This document shows, in pieces, positions 1 to 9,823 of a stretch of 64,000 nucleotides of DNA. The notes under the pieces are model-generated. The model saw only the letters and a list, made by a program, of their open reading frames with translations, made no database searches and had not been told where the DNA came from. A program made the translations under genes and the position numbers. The stretch covers positions 101,456-165,455 of the forward strand of contig NZ_QOIM01000017.1 in NCBI RefSeq assembly GCF_003323735.1, in the 5' to 3' direction. Position 1 is the stretch's first letter; the number at the start of each line of letters is the position of its first letter. This DNA comes from Streptomyces reniochalinae. GTDB lineage: Bacteria; Actinomycetota; Actinomycetes; Streptomycetales; Streptomycetaceae.

Positions 1-1700
1 AGGCCGACCAGCGCGTCGAGTTCGCCCAGCACCTCCTTGGGAGCGCGCGCCTCCCCCTCGGGCTCCTCGGCCGCGGGGGCCTGGTCACCGGCCGCTGCGG
101 TGTCGGGCCGCGGGCTCGCCGTGCGCTGCCGCGGCACGGTGGCCGTGGCGGTCAGCAGCCCCGGTGTGCCCTCCGCGGGGGAGGGGGAGGCGGCACCGAT
201 GGCCGGTGCGGCAAGCGGTGCGACGGGCGCCGCGCTTTCGTCGCTGGTGCAGTCCTCGACGGTCGGGCCCTCCTCCGCGAACTCGTAACCGCCGCGCGCG
301 CACCGCTCCGTGCGGCAGCGCCGCAGCGTCGTGCGGCAGCCGTCGATGACGTGGAAGCCGTAGCCCCGCGAGCCGGTCACCCGGCAGTTGTGGAAGGTGC
401 CCCGCCCTTCCGCCGAGACGTAGAAACCGGCTTCCGCCGCTCCGCTCACCGTGCAGCGCTCCACCGTCGGATCGGCGCCCTTGGTGACGATGACGCCGGT
501 CGCGGTCTCGTCGACCGTGCAGCCGCTGAGCACCCCGCCGCTGCCGTGGTCGCGGAACCAGGCGCCGGTGCCCGCCTTGCTGATGCGCGAGTCGTCCAGC
601 TGGACGACGGCCCCGTCGCTGACCGAGACGGCGGTGCCGCGTACCTGGGACAGATCGCTGTCGAGCACGTCGGCGCGCGAGCCGCGGTCGAGGACGAACA
701 GCGCGTCGGGCACCGTGTGCACCCGGCAGGTGTCCAGGACGGCGGTGGCGCCGTCGCTGACCCACACGGCCGGATAGTCGCCGGTGCTCTCGTGTATCTC
801 GCAGCCGTTGGCGTCCACGCGGGTCCCCGGATCCCACACCGACAGACCGTTGCGGCCGAAGCGTCGCACGGTCGAACGCGTCAGCGTCAGCACCGAACGG
901 GACCGCAGATCGACGGCGTTCTCGGGGATGTCGTGGATGTCGCAGTCGGCGAGGGTGACCACGGCATCGGTGTCCAGGGTGACGCCGTCCGCCGAGGTGC
1001 GGTGCACCCGGCAGTCGGTGAAGTGGCCGCTGGCGCGTCCCGCCACCCGCACACCGCTGCCCTTGATCTCGTACACCTCGCAGCCGACCGCCTCCAGCGT
1101 GCTGCCCTCGCCCTGGAGCGTGATGCCGGCGCCTGACGCCAGGTGCACCCTGCAATGCGCCAGCCGCGGGCGCGCGCCGTCGCGCACGAGTACGCCGGAC
1201 TGCCCGGCCGCCACCACCTCGCACTCCTCGTAACTGCCGCTCGCGCCGCCCATGATGCTGAGCCCGAGCCCCGCCGGATTGTCCACCGTGCAGCGCCGCA
1301 CGGTGGGACGGGCGCCGCCGCGCACCTCGATGCCGGCCGCCGAACGGGTCATCACCCGCAGCCCTGCAAGCTCGGGCGCCGCGTCCTCGACCAGTACGGC
1401 AGGAACGGCGGAGTCCTGGCCCTCGACCTGGAGGTCCTGGACGAGGGCGGCGGAGCGGAGGGTCAGCGCCACCCCGTCGGCGGGCGCGATGCGGACCGGG
1501 CCGCCGCCCGACCTCTCGGGCCCGCGCAGGGTCACCGTGCGCTCGATGACCAGGTTCTCCCGGTAGGTGCCGGGCGCCACGGTGAGCACGTCACCGTCAC
1601 CCGCGGCCTCCAGCGCCGCCGACAACGACGCGTACTCGCCCGTGCGCCGCCGCCAACGCGACGTGCCGCCGTGCGTCACCTGGACCGAGCCCTGTGCCAT
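1..1700 (-). CDS. Beta-helix repeat / AAA+ ATPase fusion protein (3' end outside window)
   Basis: The reading frame starts at ATG 1700 (MAQGSVQVTHGG) and runs to the left edge without a stop, so only about 566 codons are present. It contains a long series of roughly 23-residue turns of the right-handed parallel beta-helix type (recurring patterns such as CEVYEIKGSGVRV and CRVHRTSADGVTL), as in pectate-lyase-like proteins. A Pro/Ala-rich linker follows. The last visible residues, ELDALVGL, match the opening of CbbX/SpoVK-type AAA+ ATPase domains, which in Streptomyces are commonly fused behind such a beta-helix. I infer that Walker A and B lie outside the window. Substrate and role are unknown; a cytoplasmic scaffold or remodelling ATPase is the usual guess. 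No signal peptide is visible. Confidence 0.8.
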   Translation of the reverse strand, partial: MAQGSVQVTHGGTSRWRRRTGEYASLSAALEAAGDGDVLTVAPGTYRENLVIERTVTLRGPERSGGGPVRIAPADGVALTLRSAALVQDLQVEGQDSAVPAVLVEDAAPELAGLRVMTRSAAGIEVRGGARPTVRRCTVDNPAGLGLSIMGGASGSYEECEVVAAGQSGVLVRDGARPRLAHCRVHLASGAGITLQGEGSTLEAVGCEVYEIKGSGVRVAGRASGHFTDCRVHRTSADGVTLDTDAVVTLADCDIHDIPENAVDLRSRSVLTLTRSTVRRFGRNGLSVWDPGTRVDANGCEIHESTGDYPAVWVSDGATAVLDTCRVHTVPDALFVLDRGSRADVLDSDLSQVRGTAVSVSDGAVVQLDDSRISKAGTGAWFRDHGSGGVLSGCTVDETATGVIVTKGADPTVERCTVSGAAEAGFYVSAEGRGTFHNCRVTGSRGYGFHVIDGCRTTLRRCRTERCARGGYEFAEEGPTVEDCTSDESAAPVAPLAAPAIGAASPSPAEGTPGLLTATATVPRQRTASPRPDTAAAGDQAPAAEEPEGEARAPKEVLGELDALVG

Positions 1701-1889
1701 GGAGTGCTGTGCCCCAACCTCGTGCGATACAAGATGCGTTGTCCCTTGCACGGATCGCGCGGTGCGCCGTCCGTGCTGGTCGCACCACCGTAGCGTGCGC
1801 CGGTGGTCCGGGTTGACGGGTACGGGGGAGTGACTCGTGCGGACGGTTCCCTCGCCTGCGGCGAGCCGCTCGCGTGGTGCGCGCGGGCC

Positions 1890-2495
1890 TCAACTGCTGT
1901 TGCCGGTACGTCCCCAGTCGGGACCGATGCGGCCCCACTCCTCGTCCCAGCGCGCGTACCGGCGTCGCAGCGCCAGCCGGATCGCGGCCCGCCGCCCGAC
2001 CTCCAGTACGGCAGCGGTGAGCGCGGCGGCGCCCAGCCCCGCGAGGAGCGCGTGCGAGGCGGCGCCGCGCGGGCTCATCGGGCGGGAGGTGAGCCGGCCG
2101 TGCCGGTCGGTCCACACCAGGAAGCGGCCGCCGGGCCTGACCGGACTGCGCAGCACGAGGGTGCCCGTGTGGGAGGAGCCGTCGGGCCCCGCCCAGCGGG
2201 CGGTGACCTGGTTGCGGTTCGGCTGCTGACCGGCCGCCGTCTCCGTCTCAGAGTCCAACGGAGGGCGGACGACGACGTGCTGGGCCGTCGCCCACGTGCG
2301 CTGACGGTCGCGCTGCTGCTCGTGCGCCGTACGCAGCATCGCGTCGTGGGCGGCCTCCTGCGCGGCCCAGCCCACCAGCGGAACCCCCACGACCATCAGC
2401 ACCGCCGCCCACAGGGACAGCCAGGCTTCGCGGCGGTCGCTGCGGCGGGCCAGTGCGTTTCCACGCCAGCGCCACAGACCGATGATCGTCAGCAC
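1890..2495 (-). CDS. Rv1733c-type two-pass membrane protein
   Basis: The protein has 201 residues. It has a basic N-terminus (LWRWRGNALARRSDRREA), a first hydrophobic helix near residues 25-47, an extracytoplasmic stretch of about 90 residues that includes RPGGRFLVWTDRHG, a second helix near 145-165, and a cytoplasmic tail (RRRYARWDEEWGRIGPDWGR). This layout and the Trp-rich ends are typical of the Rv1733c family, membrane proteins of unknown function found in actinobacteria and usually present in several copies in Streptomyces. The gene stands alone between the beta-helix gene and the divergent encapsulin locus. Confidence 0.75.
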   Translation of the reverse strand: MLTIIGLWRWRGNALARRSDRREAWLSLWAAVLMVVGVPLVGWAAQEAAHDAMLRTAHEQQRDRQRTWATAQHVVVRPPLDSETETAAGQQPNRNQVTARWAGPDGSSHTGTLVLRSPVRPGGRFLVWTDRHGRLTSRPMSPRGAASHALLAGLGAAALTAAVLEVGRRAAIRLALRRRYARWDEEWGRIGPDWGRTGNSS

Positions 2496-3067
2496 CGCCG
2501 CACACCCCCTTCTCGCCGTCCGTCAGCCCTCTCGACGGGCGCGGTACCCGCACGAGAGGGACCGCGGGGCTCCGCGCGGCCGGTCCGCGCCCGTGCGCCG
2601 GGGTACGGCGGCCGGGCGGCCGCACATCCCGGGGCCGCTTGTCCGCTCAGCCGCCTGGTCGAGACGGCCGCACCGGGACGGACCGGGGCGCGCTTCGCCC
2701 GAGGTCCGTGAGTCCCTCGGATCCCCTCGTGATCCGCCGAGTTTACTGAGCGATCCGCCGCGGACGGACGGCGGGCGCGAATCCGCCGTCCGCGCGCCCC
2801 TGGGCGCCCCCGCACGTCCTGGTGAGTTTGCGGGGCGGGGCGGGCGGCGGACACCGGCACGCGTATTGCGCAGAGTGATCACAGTGGCACTTTCGTCACA
2901 ATCGGTGAATAAGGTTACGCGCCGACGGCCCGTCATACCCCGTCGTTGTCGTGACATTCGACGCGCTCGCGCATCTTTTGAGTGATTGCCGCATCTCACG
3001 CGCCTCACTTAGCTTCATGGCCGCAGCGCGTGAATTACCAGATGATCACTGAGATTGGCGGTGTCGG
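2496..3067. other. Divergent intergenic region, no gene seen
   Basis: These 572 bases separate the Rv1733c-type gene from the first encapsulin gene. I see no convincing coding sequence. The nonamer GATCCGCCG occurs twice (2731-2739 and 2752-2760). The 8-bp palindrome GTGATCAC and a nearby GTGGC...GTCAC pair sit at about 2876-2900. The right end holds a probable promoter, listed separately. Confidence 0.5.
2986..3015 (+). promoter_or_regulatory. Probable promoter of the encapsulin pair
   Basis: TTGCCG (2986-2991) and TAGCTT (3010-3015) are separated by 18 bases, a reasonable match to the principal sigma factor consensus of Streptomyces (TTGACN, TAGNNT). Transcription would begin around 3022, about 45 bases before the first shell gene. 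The -35 box is only a partial match, so this remains a prediction. Confidence 0.45.
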
Positions 3068-4480
3068 ATGACGACTGCGGCGGAGCGTAATTCCGGAAGC
3101 GAGAGCGCGGAAGCGGCGCAGCAGAGCCTTGCCACGGCGGCGGCACGGAATCTCGCGACCACCACGAAGACACCCCCGCAGATGCAGGGCATCAGCTCCC
3201 GGTGGCTGCTGCGGGTCCTGCCCTGGGTCCAGGTCACCGGCGGCACCTTCCGGGTCAACAGGCGGCTCAGCCACACCCTGGGCGACGGCCGCGTGGAGTT
3301 CGTCTCCACCGGGTCCGACGTGCGGGTGATCCCCCTGGAGCTGTCCGAGCTGCCCATGCTGCGCGGCTACGACGACCTGCCGACCCTCGAAGCCCTCGCC
3401 GCCCGCTGCGAGCAGCGGGACTTCGGCCCGGGCGAAGTGATCGTACGCGAGGGCGAGCCCGCCGACCGGCTGGTGCTGATCGCCCACGGCAAGCTGCGCA
3501 AGTCCACCCGCGGGCGGTACGACGGGGAGAGCACCCAGGGTGTCCTGGCCGACGGCGAGTTCGACGGCGACGAGCGGCTGACCGGCGAGGCGGGCACCTG
3601 GGACCACACCCTGACGTCGCTGACCAGCGGCACGGTGCTCACCCTGGAGCGCGGCGCCTTCGACTCCGTCCTCGCCGACTCCGACTCGCTCCGCGCCCAC
3701 CTGACCGCCTCCAGGTCGCTGATCCCCTCCCAGCGCACGGAGAACGGCGAGTCCGCGATCGCGCTGGCCTCCGGGCACGTCGGCGAGCACGCACTGCCCG
3801 GCACCTTCGTCGACTACGAGCTCAAGCCCCGTGAGTACGACCTGGAGGTCGCCCAGACCGTGCTGCGGGTCCACACCCGCGTCGCCGACCTGTACAACCA
3901 CCCGATGAACCAGCTCGAGGAGCAGCTGCGGCTGACGGTGGAGGCGCTGCGCGAGCGTCAGGAGCACGAGCTGGTCAACAACAGCGGGGTCGGCCTCCTG
4001 CACAACGTGGACATGAAGCAGCGCGTCCACACCCGCTCGGGCCCGCCCACCCCCGACGACCTCGACGAACTGCTGGCCACCGTCTGGAAGGACCCCAGCG
4101 TCATCCTGGCGCACCCGAAGGCCATCGCCGCCATCGGCCGCGAGGCCAGCGCCCGCGGCGTCTATCCCCAGTCCATCGACTACGAGGGCCACTCGGTGCC
4201 CGCCTGGCGCGGCGTGCCGATCCTGCCCTGCAACAAGATCCCGGTCAGCCCGCAGGGCACCACCTCCGTCCTGGCCATGCGCACCGGGGAAAAGGCCCAG
4301 GGCGTCGTGGGACTCCACCAGACCGGAATTCCCGACGAGTACAGCCCGAGCCTTTCGGTTCGGTTCATGGGTATCAACGACAAGGCCGTCATGTCGTATC
4401 TGGTGAGCGCCTACTACTCCGCCGCCGTGCTGGTTCCCGACGCGCTCGGAATGCTGGAGGACGTGGAAATCGGGCACTGA
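3068..4480 (+). CDS. Family 2B encapsulin shell protein (EshA-like), copy 1
   Basis: The protein has 470 residues. It assembles into a virus-like protein nanocompartment of the HK97 fold. The N-terminal arm carries [23 protein letters not shown] and the WLLRVLPWV motif. Residues of about 95-210 form an inserted cyclic-nucleotide-binding-like domain ([20 protein letters not shown]). The C-terminal half carries the capsid core ([63 protein letters not shown]). The phosphate-binding cassette usual in true cNMP binders is not recognisable, so ligand binding is uncertain. EshA of S. griseus, from the same family, is linked to sporulation and antibiotic production. The gene is followed after 70 bases by a second shell gene. 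No terpene cyclase or prenyltransferase cargo gene is nearby. Confidence 0.93.
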   Translation: MTTAAERNSGSESAEAAQQSLATAAARNLATTTKTPPQMQGISSRWLLRVLPWVQVTGGTFRVNRRLSHTLGDGRVEFVSTGSDVRVIPLELSELPMLRGYDDLPTLEALAARCEQRDFGPGEVIVREGEPADRLVLIAHGKLRKSTRGRYDGESTQGVLADGEFDGDERLTGEAGTWDHTLTSLTSGTVLTLERGAFDSVLADSDSLRAHLTASRSLIPSQRTENGESAIALASGHVGEHALPGTFVDYELKPREYDLEVAQTVLRVHTRVADLYNHPMNQLEEQLRLTVEALRERQEHELVNNSGVGLLHNVDMKQRVHTRSGPPTPDDLDELLATVWKDPSVILAHPKAIAAIGREASARGVYPQSIDYEGHSVPAWRGVPILPCNKIPVSPQGTTSVLAMRTGEKAQGVVGLHQTGIPDEYSPSLSVRFMGINDKAVMSYLVSAYYSAAVLVPDALGMLEDVEIGH

Positions 4481-4550
4481 GGCGGGCGGCTGACACAGCC
4501 GCCAGGAAATCCGGAAACAGGCACCAGGAAGCATCAGAAACTGGGGACAG

Positions 4551-5939
4551 ATGACCACGCACCCCGAAGAGACCCGGCAGCGGACCCCCTCCAGCCTCGC
4601 CACGGCGGCGGCACGCAATCTCGCCGGCACCACCAAGACGCCCCCGCAGATGCAGGGGATCTCCCCGCGCTGGCTGTTGCGCGTCCTGCCCTGGACCGAG
4701 ACCACGGGCGGCAGCTATCGCGTCAACCGGCGCCTCACCCACACCCTGGGCGACGGGCGTATCGAGTTCGTGACCACCGGCGCCGACGTCCAGGTCATCC
4801 CCTCGGAGCTGCGGGAGATCCCCCTGCTGCGCGGGCTCGATGACGAAGCGACCCTGCGGGCCCTCGCCGACGGCTTCACCCAGCGCGAGTACGCGGCGGG
4901 CGACACGCTCACCACCCGTGGCGAGCCTGCCGGTGAACTGCTGCTGATCGCGCACGGCCGGGTCGGCAAGCACGCGGCGGGGCGCTACGACGACGAGGTC
5001 GACCTGGGCGTGCTCGCCGACGGTGACCACGCCGGCGGCCAGATCCTCACCGCGGACCCGGGCACCTGGGAGTACACGCTGCGGGCGCGGACGCGCTGCA
5101 TCGTGCTCGCGCTGCCCCGCGACACCTTCCGGCGGACCGCGGACAACTCCCCGCCGCTGCGAAGCCACCTCGACTCCGTGCTCTCCCGCGCCGTTCCCGC
5201 ACAGAACCGGCGCGGAGAGGCCGACATCGCCCTCTCCTCGGGCCACGCGGGCGAAGCAGAGCTGCCCGGCACCTTCGTCGACTACGAGCTGAACCCCCGC
5301 GAGTACGAGCTGTCGGTCGCGCAGACGGTGCTGAAGGTGCACAGCAGGGTCGCCGACGTCTACAACGACCCGATGAACCAGGTCCAAGAGCAGCTGCGGC
5401 TGACCGTGGAGGCGCTGCGCGAGCGCCAGGAGCACGAGCTGGTCAACAGCCGGGAGTTCGGTCTGCTGCACAACGCCGACCTGACGCAGCGCATCCACAC
5501 CCGCGGCGGTCCGCCGACGCCCGCCGACATGGACGAGCTGATCTCCCGCCGCCGCAAGACCCGCTACATCCTGGCGCACCCCAAGGCGATCGCCGCGATC
5601 GGGCGCGAGTGCAGCAGGCACGGGCTCTATCCCGACCAGGTCGAGGTGGAGGGCGTCAAGACGCGCGCCTGGAGGGGCATCCCGATCCTGCCCTGCGACA
5701 AGATCCCGGTGCGCGAGGACGGCACCACCTCGGTGCTGGCCATGCGCACGGGGCTGGAGGACCAGGGGGTCATCGGCCTGCATCAGACGGGTCTGCCGGA
5801 CGAGATCCAGCCCTCGCTCAACGTCCGCTTCATGGGCGTCGACGAGCGGGCCCTGGTCTCCTACCTTGTCAGTGCCTACTTCTCCGCCGCCGTGCTGGTT
5901 CCCGACGCGCTCGGCATCCTGGAGGACGTCGAGGTCTGA
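4551..5939 (+). CDS. Family 2B encapsulin shell protein (EshA-like), copy 2
   Basis: The protein has 462 residues and is collinear with the preceding shell protein over its full length. It shares the N-terminal [18 protein letters not shown] segment, the inserted cyclic-nucleotide-binding-like domain at about 90-205, and the capsid core ending [15 protein letters not shown]. The start at ATG 4551 follows GGGGACAG. The two proteins are clearly diverged paralogues rather than a recent duplication, which suggests a mixed two-component shell, as reported for some family 2B systems. Transcription probably runs through from copy 1 and ends at the hairpin just downstream. Confidence 0.93.
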   Translation: MTTHPEETRQRTPSSLATAAARNLAGTTKTPPQMQGISPRWLLRVLPWTETTGGSYRVNRRLTHTLGDGRIEFVTTGADVQVIPSELREIPLLRGLDDEATLRALADGFTQREYAAGDTLTTRGEPAGELLLIAHGRVGKHAAGRYDDEVDLGVLADGDHAGGQILTADPGTWEYTLRARTRCIVLALPRDTFRRTADNSPPLRSHLDSVLSRAVPAQNRRGEADIALSSGHAGEAELPGTFVDYELNPREYELSVAQTVLKVHSRVADVYNDPMNQVQEQLRLTVEALRERQEHELVNSREFGLLHNADLTQRIHTRGGPPTPADMDELISRRRKTRYILAHPKAIAAIGRECSRHGLYPDQVEVEGVKTRAWRGIPILPCDKIPVREDGTTSVLAMRTGLEDQGVIGLHQTGLPDEIQPSLNVRFMGVDERALVSYLVSAYFSAAVLVPDALGILEDVEV

Positions 5940-5948
5940 ACACCGGGT

Positions 5949-5984
5949 CCGGGGGGCGGCCGGCCGCGCCGGGCCGCCCCCCGG
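5949..5984. terminator. Hairpin terminator between convergent genes
   Basis: A perfect 13-bp inverted repeat (CCGGGGGGCGGCC at 5949-5961 and its complement at 5972-5984) has a 10-base loop. It lies between the ends of the convergent encapsulin and phosphoketolase genes and could serve both. There is no T-run, as is usual in Streptomyces. Confidence 0.65.
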
Positions 5985-5996
5985 CAGGACGTCGGG

Positions 5997-8384
5997 TCAC
6001 CGGCCCGGCCAGCGCCATTCGGTGACCTCGGGCATGTCCTCACCGTGCTCGAGGATGTAGCGGTGGTGCCGCTCGCGCAGGCCGGCCGCGCGCTGCCGTA
6101 CGGTCGCGGCCCGCGCGCCCAGCCCCTCCGTCCGGTCGATCACGTCCATGACCAGGTGGTAGCGGTCCATCTCGTTGCGCACCACCATGTCGAACGGCGT
6201 CGTCGTGGACCCCGATTCGCGGTAGCCGCGCACGGCGAGCTGCGGGTGGACAGTGCGCCCGTAGACCAGGCGGTGCACCAGCCAGGGGTAGCCGTGGTAG
6301 GCGAAGATGACCGGCCTGTCCCGGGTGAAGAGGGCGTCGAACTCGGTGTCGGCCATGCCGTGCGGATGGTCGCGGTGGCGCATGAGCCGCGCCATGTCCA
6401 CCACGTTGACCACCCGCACGGCCACCTCGGGCAGCCACTCGCGCAGCAGTGAGGCGGCCGCCAGCGTCTCCTGGGTGGGGATGTCACCGGCGCAGGCGAG
6501 GACCACGTCGGGCCCGTTGCCGCCGTGTTCGGTCCCCGCCCACTCCCACACGCCGACGCCGCGCGCGCAGTGGTCGCGGGCCGAGTCGAGGTCGAGCCAG
6601 TCGAAGCAGGGGTGCTTGCCCGCGACGATCACGTTGACGGTGTCGCGGGTGCGCAGCGCGTGGTCGGTGACGCACAGCAGGGTGTTGGTGTCCGGCGGCA
6701 GGTAGACGCGCACCACGTCGGGGCTCTTGTTGAGCACGTGGTCGATGAAGCCCGGGTCCTGGTGGGAGAAGCCGTTGTGGTCCTGGCGCCAGGCGTGCGA
6801 GGTGAGCAGGTAGTTGAGGGAGGCGACGGGGCGGCGCCAGGGGACCTCGCGGGCGCTGTGGACCCACTTCACGTGCTGCGAGGCCATGCTGGAGACGAGG
6901 TTGGTGAACGCCTCGTAGGAGGCGAACACGCCGTTCCTGCCGGTGAGTACGTACCCCTCGAGCCAGCCCTGGCACAGGTGTTCGGAGAGGACCTCCAGTA
7001 CGCGGCCGTGGCGGCCCAGGTGCTGGTCGGTGGGGAGCAGCTCCGCCTGCCAGTCGCGGTCGGTGGCGTCGAAGACGGCGCTCAGGTGGTTGGAGTCCGT
7101 CTCGTCGGGCCCGAACAGGCGGAAGTCGCGCCGCTCCTCGGTGCGGCGCAGCAGCTCGCGCAGGAAGGAGCCCAGCTCACGGGTCGGCTCGTGGGAGGAG
7201 GCGCCGGGGCGCTCGACGGCCACCGCGCAGGACTCCAGGCCGGGCAGCGGAAGCTCACGCAGCAGCCGTCCGCCGTTGGCCTCGGGGACGGAACCCAGGC
7301 GCAGGTCGCCCTCGGGCACCCACTCCAGCACACGCGGGTGCGGCCTGCCCGCCTCGTCGAACAGTTCTTCGGGCCGGTAGGAGCGGAGCCACTGCTCCAG
7401 CTGGCGCAGCCGGTCCGGGTCGTCCCGCACCCCGGACAGCGGCACCTGGTGCGCACGCCAGGTGTCCTCCACCGGGACCCCGTCCAGCTCCCGCGGCCCC
7501 GTCCAGCCCTTGGGGGTGCGCAGCACCAGCATCGGCCAGTGCGGCCTGGCCCGCGCGCCGTCACCGCCCTCGCGGGCCGCACGCTGGATCGCGTCGATCC
7601 GCTCCATGGCCACGTCGAGCGCGCCGGCCAGCGCGCGGTGCGCCTCCACAGGCGGGGTGTCCTGGTCCGCGGTGACGAACAGCGGGTCGTAGCCGTAGCC
7701 GCGCATCAGGGCTGCCAGCTCGTCCTCGGGCAGCCGGGCCAGCACCGTCGGGTTGGCGATCTTGTACCCGTTCAGATGCAGGACGGGGAGCACGGCGCCG
7801 TCGTGCACCGGGTCCAGGAACTTGTTCGCGTGCCATGAGCCGGCCAGCGGGCCCGTCTCCGCCTCGCCGTCTCCCACGACCGCGCACACCAGCAGGCCGG
7901 GATCGTCGAACGCCGCGCCGAAGGCGTGCGCCAGCGCGTATCCGAGCTCCCCGCCCTCCTGGATCGACCCGGGCACGCTCGGCGCCGTGTGGCTGGGGAC
8001 GCCGCCCGGCTGTGAGAACTCCGCGAACAGCCGGCGCATGCCCTCCTCGTCGCGGGGGACGTCGGGGCGCAGCTGCGAGTAGGTGCCCTCCAGCCAGGCA
8101 CCCGAGAGCACCGCCGCGGCCCCGTGCCCCGGGCCCCACACCCCCAGCGTGCGCCGGCCCCTGGTGCGGATCAGCCGGTTGAGGTGGGTGTAGAGCAGGG
8201 TCAGCCCCGGGCAGGTGCCCCAGTGGCCCAGCAGCCTGGGCTTGATGTGCTCGGGGCGCAGCGGCTCGCTCAGCAGTGGGTTGGCGCGCAGGTAGAGCTG
8301 GCAGGCCGAAAGGTAGTTCAGGGCGCGCCAGTGCGCGTCCAGCCCGTCGGCCTCACGCTCGGTGAGGGGCTCGTGTTCCGGCAT
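5997..8384 (-). CDS. xfp: Phosphoketolase (xylulose-5-P / fructose-6-P)
   Basis: The enzyme has 795 residues, normal for the family. It is thiamine-diphosphate-dependent and cleaves xylulose 5-phosphate (often also fructose 6-phosphate) with phosphate to acetyl phosphate plus glyceraldehyde 3-phosphate or erythrose 4-phosphate. The signature EGGELGYALAHAFGAAFDDP and the cofactor motif GDGEAETGPLAGSWHANKFL, followed by LNGYKI, are intact. The C-terminal half contains the expected YPWLVHRLVYGR and IVAGKHPCFDWL segments. The frame is open far upstream of 8384, but similarity begins at MPEHEPLTEREADGLDAHWRALNYL, so ATG 8384 is taken as the start. The divergent neighbour is a GAF regulator. Acetyl-phosphate production and the aldehyde dehydrogenase nearby both touch two-carbon metabolism. 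Confidence 0.95.
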   Translation of the reverse strand: MPEHEPLTEREADGLDAHWRALNYLSACQLYLRANPLLSEPLRPEHIKPRLLGHWGTCPGLTLLYTHLNRLIRTRGRRTLGVWGPGHGAAAVLSGAWLEGTYSQLRPDVPRDEEGMRRLFAEFSQPGGVPSHTAPSVPGSIQEGGELGYALAHAFGAAFDDPGLLVCAVVGDGEAETGPLAGSWHANKFLDPVHDGAVLPVLHLNGYKIANPTVLARLPEDELAALMRGYGYDPLFVTADQDTPPVEAHRALAGALDVAMERIDAIQRAAREGGDGARARPHWPMLVLRTPKGWTGPRELDGVPVEDTWRAHQVPLSGVRDDPDRLRQLEQWLRSYRPEELFDEAGRPHPRVLEWVPEGDLRLGSVPEANGGRLLRELPLPGLESCAVAVERPGASSHEPTRELGSFLRELLRRTEERRDFRLFGPDETDSNHLSAVFDATDRDWQAELLPTDQHLGRHGRVLEVLSEHLCQGWLEGYVLTGRNGVFASYEAFTNLVSSMASQHVKWVHSAREVPWRRPVASLNYLLTSHAWRQDHNGFSHQDPGFIDHVLNKSPDVVRVYLPPDTNTLLCVTDHALRTRDTVNVIVAGKHPCFDWLDLDSARDHCARGVGVWEWAGTEHGGNGPDVVLACAGDIPTQETLAAASLLREWLPEVAVRVVNVVDMARLMRHRDHPHGMADTEFDALFTRDRPVIFAYHGYPWLVHRLVYGRTVHPQLAVRGYRESGSTTTPFDMVVRNEMDRYHLVMDVIDRTEGLGARAATVRQRAAGLRERHHRYILEHGEDMPEVTEWRWPGR

Positions 8385-8533
8385 GCCGGATGGGTACCAG
8401 GCCGGGGCGGATCCGACACCCCGCGCGCCCCCCTCATCCCGTACGACACCCCGGACGCGCACCGCGCCTGTGGGTGCCGGCCCGACTCGTCCTGGGCGTT
8501 GCCCGCCGCCTCCGCCCGCTGCACGATGACGGG

Positions 8534-9823
8534 GTGCGCAATCCATGGCTGGCGCTCGAGGCGGGAGCGGACGCGGCCCAGCGGGCCGGAGCCCTGCGCC
8601 GCGCCCACGAGACGTTCCTGACCGGCGGTACCGTCGACGCGCCCGTACGCGAGGTGGTGGCCGACTCGTGGCGGCGCTGCGCCGGGGCGCGGCTGGCCCC
8701 GGAGAGCATGGCCGGTGTCGAGGTGGACGACGCGGGCCTCGCGCTGCGCCGCGCACGGCACCCCCTGGCCCGCGCGATGCCGCTCTTCCGCGAGCTGCTG
8801 GGCACCATCGCCGACGACGGCGCCCACCTGCTGTCCGTCTGCGACGAGCGCGGCACCATGCTCTGGGTCGAGGGCCACCCCCAAGTGCTGCGCCGGGCCG
8901 AGCGGATGAACTTCGTCCCCGGCTCCCAGTGGGCCGAGCACGCCAGCGGCACCAACGCGCCCGGCACGGCGCTCGCGGTCGGCCACGCCGTGCAGATCTT
9001 CGCCGCCGAGCACTACTGCCGCCCCGTACAGGCATGGACCTGCGCGGCAGCACCTGTGCACGATCCGCGCACCGGGCGCGTCGTCGGCGCCGTCGATCTG
9101 ACGGGCGGCGACCATCTCGCCTCTCCGCACAGCCTCGCCCTCGTCCAGGCCACGGCGCGGGCCGCCGAGGCCCGCCTCGCCGCGCTGGGCCCGGGCCCTG
9201 GAGACGGCACGGCACCCGACGGCGGCCTGCTCGCCGTTCTCGGCCGCGACGAGGCCCGGCTCCACCGTCCGGGGGCGGGAAGCCTGCGGCTCGGCCGGCG
9301 GCACAGCGAGATCCTGCTGCTGCTCGCCGCGCACCCCGACGGGCTGACGGGTGAGGCGCTCGTCCGCGAGCTGTACGGGGAACGCGACGTCAACCCCGTC
9401 ACCCTGCGTGCCGAACTCTCGCGGCTGCGGCACCTGCTCGGACCGCTGCTGGCCTCCCGTCCCTACCGGTTACGGCACCGCCCCTACACCGACTACGACA
9501 CCGTGGGCGAGGCGCTGGCCGCGGACGATCCCGCCGCGGCGCTCGACGCCTACACGGGACCGCTGCTGCCCGCCTCCGAGGCCCCCGGCGTGGTGCGGCT
9601 CCGCCGGCTGCTGGAGAACCGCCTGCGGCGCCACCTGCTGTCCGGCGCCGAACCCGCGCTGCTGGAGAGGTGGCTGTGCACCGCGGGCGCGGAGGACGAC
9701 CTGGAGGCGTGGGAGGCGCTGCACGGCCTGCGCCCGTCCGCGCGTACGGCGGCCCGGGTGCGCGAACTGAGCGCGCTCTACGGGCTGTCCCCGGACGCGG
9801 CACGGACCGCCCGTAGAGCGTGA
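8534..9823 (+). CDS. GAF-domain transcriptional regulator (AcoR-like), TTA-containing
   Basis: The protein has about 429 residues from GTG 8534 (VRNPWLALEAGADAAQRAG). The N-terminal region (SWRRCAGARLAPES) and GAF domain (about 75-210: LLSVCDERGTMLWVEG, HASGTNAPGTAL, GVVGAVDLTGGDHL) resemble AcoR-type activators. There is no sigma-54 ATPase domain. Instead a winged-helix-like segment (LRLGRRHSEILLLLAAHPDG through LRAELSRLRHLLG) forms the C-terminal third. It precedes the aldehyde dehydrogenase gene in the same direction, the usual arrangement for its activator. A TTA leucine codon lies at 9470-9472 (in the PYRLRH stretch), so translation should depend on the bldA tRNA. Earlier in-frame starts exist, but that sequence is not protein-like. 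Confidence 0.8.
   Translation: MRNPWLALEAGADAAQRAGALRRAHETFLTGGTVDAPVREVVADSWRRCAGARLAPESMAGVEVDDAGLALRRARHPLARAMPLFRELLGTIADDGAHLLSVCDERGTMLWVEGHPQVLRRAERMNFVPGSQWAEHASGTNAPGTALAVGHAVQIFAAEHYCRPVQAWTCAAAPVHDPRTGRVVGAVDLTGGDHLASPHSLALVQATARAAEARLAALGPGPGDGTAPDGGLLAVLGRDEARLHRPGAGSLRLGRRHSEILLLLAAHPDGLTGEALVRELYGERDVNPVTLRAELSRLRHLLGPLLASRPYRLRHRPYTDYDTVGEALAADDPAAALDAYTGPLLPASEAPGVVRLRRLLENRLRRHLLSGAEPALLERWLCTAGAEDDLEAWEALHGLRPSARTAARVRELSALYGLSPDAARTARRA

Noticed and set aside
3035..5783. Two long open frames antisense to the encapsulin genes
   Set aside because: They mirror each other because the shell genes are paralogues, and their codon pattern is that of the complement of a high-GC3 gene.
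8385..9215. Upstream extension of the phosphoketolase reading frame
   Set aside because: The frame is open, but the sequence is Arg-rich and unlike the family. It lies antisense to the GAF regulator gene. Family similarity begins at MPEHEPLTERE.
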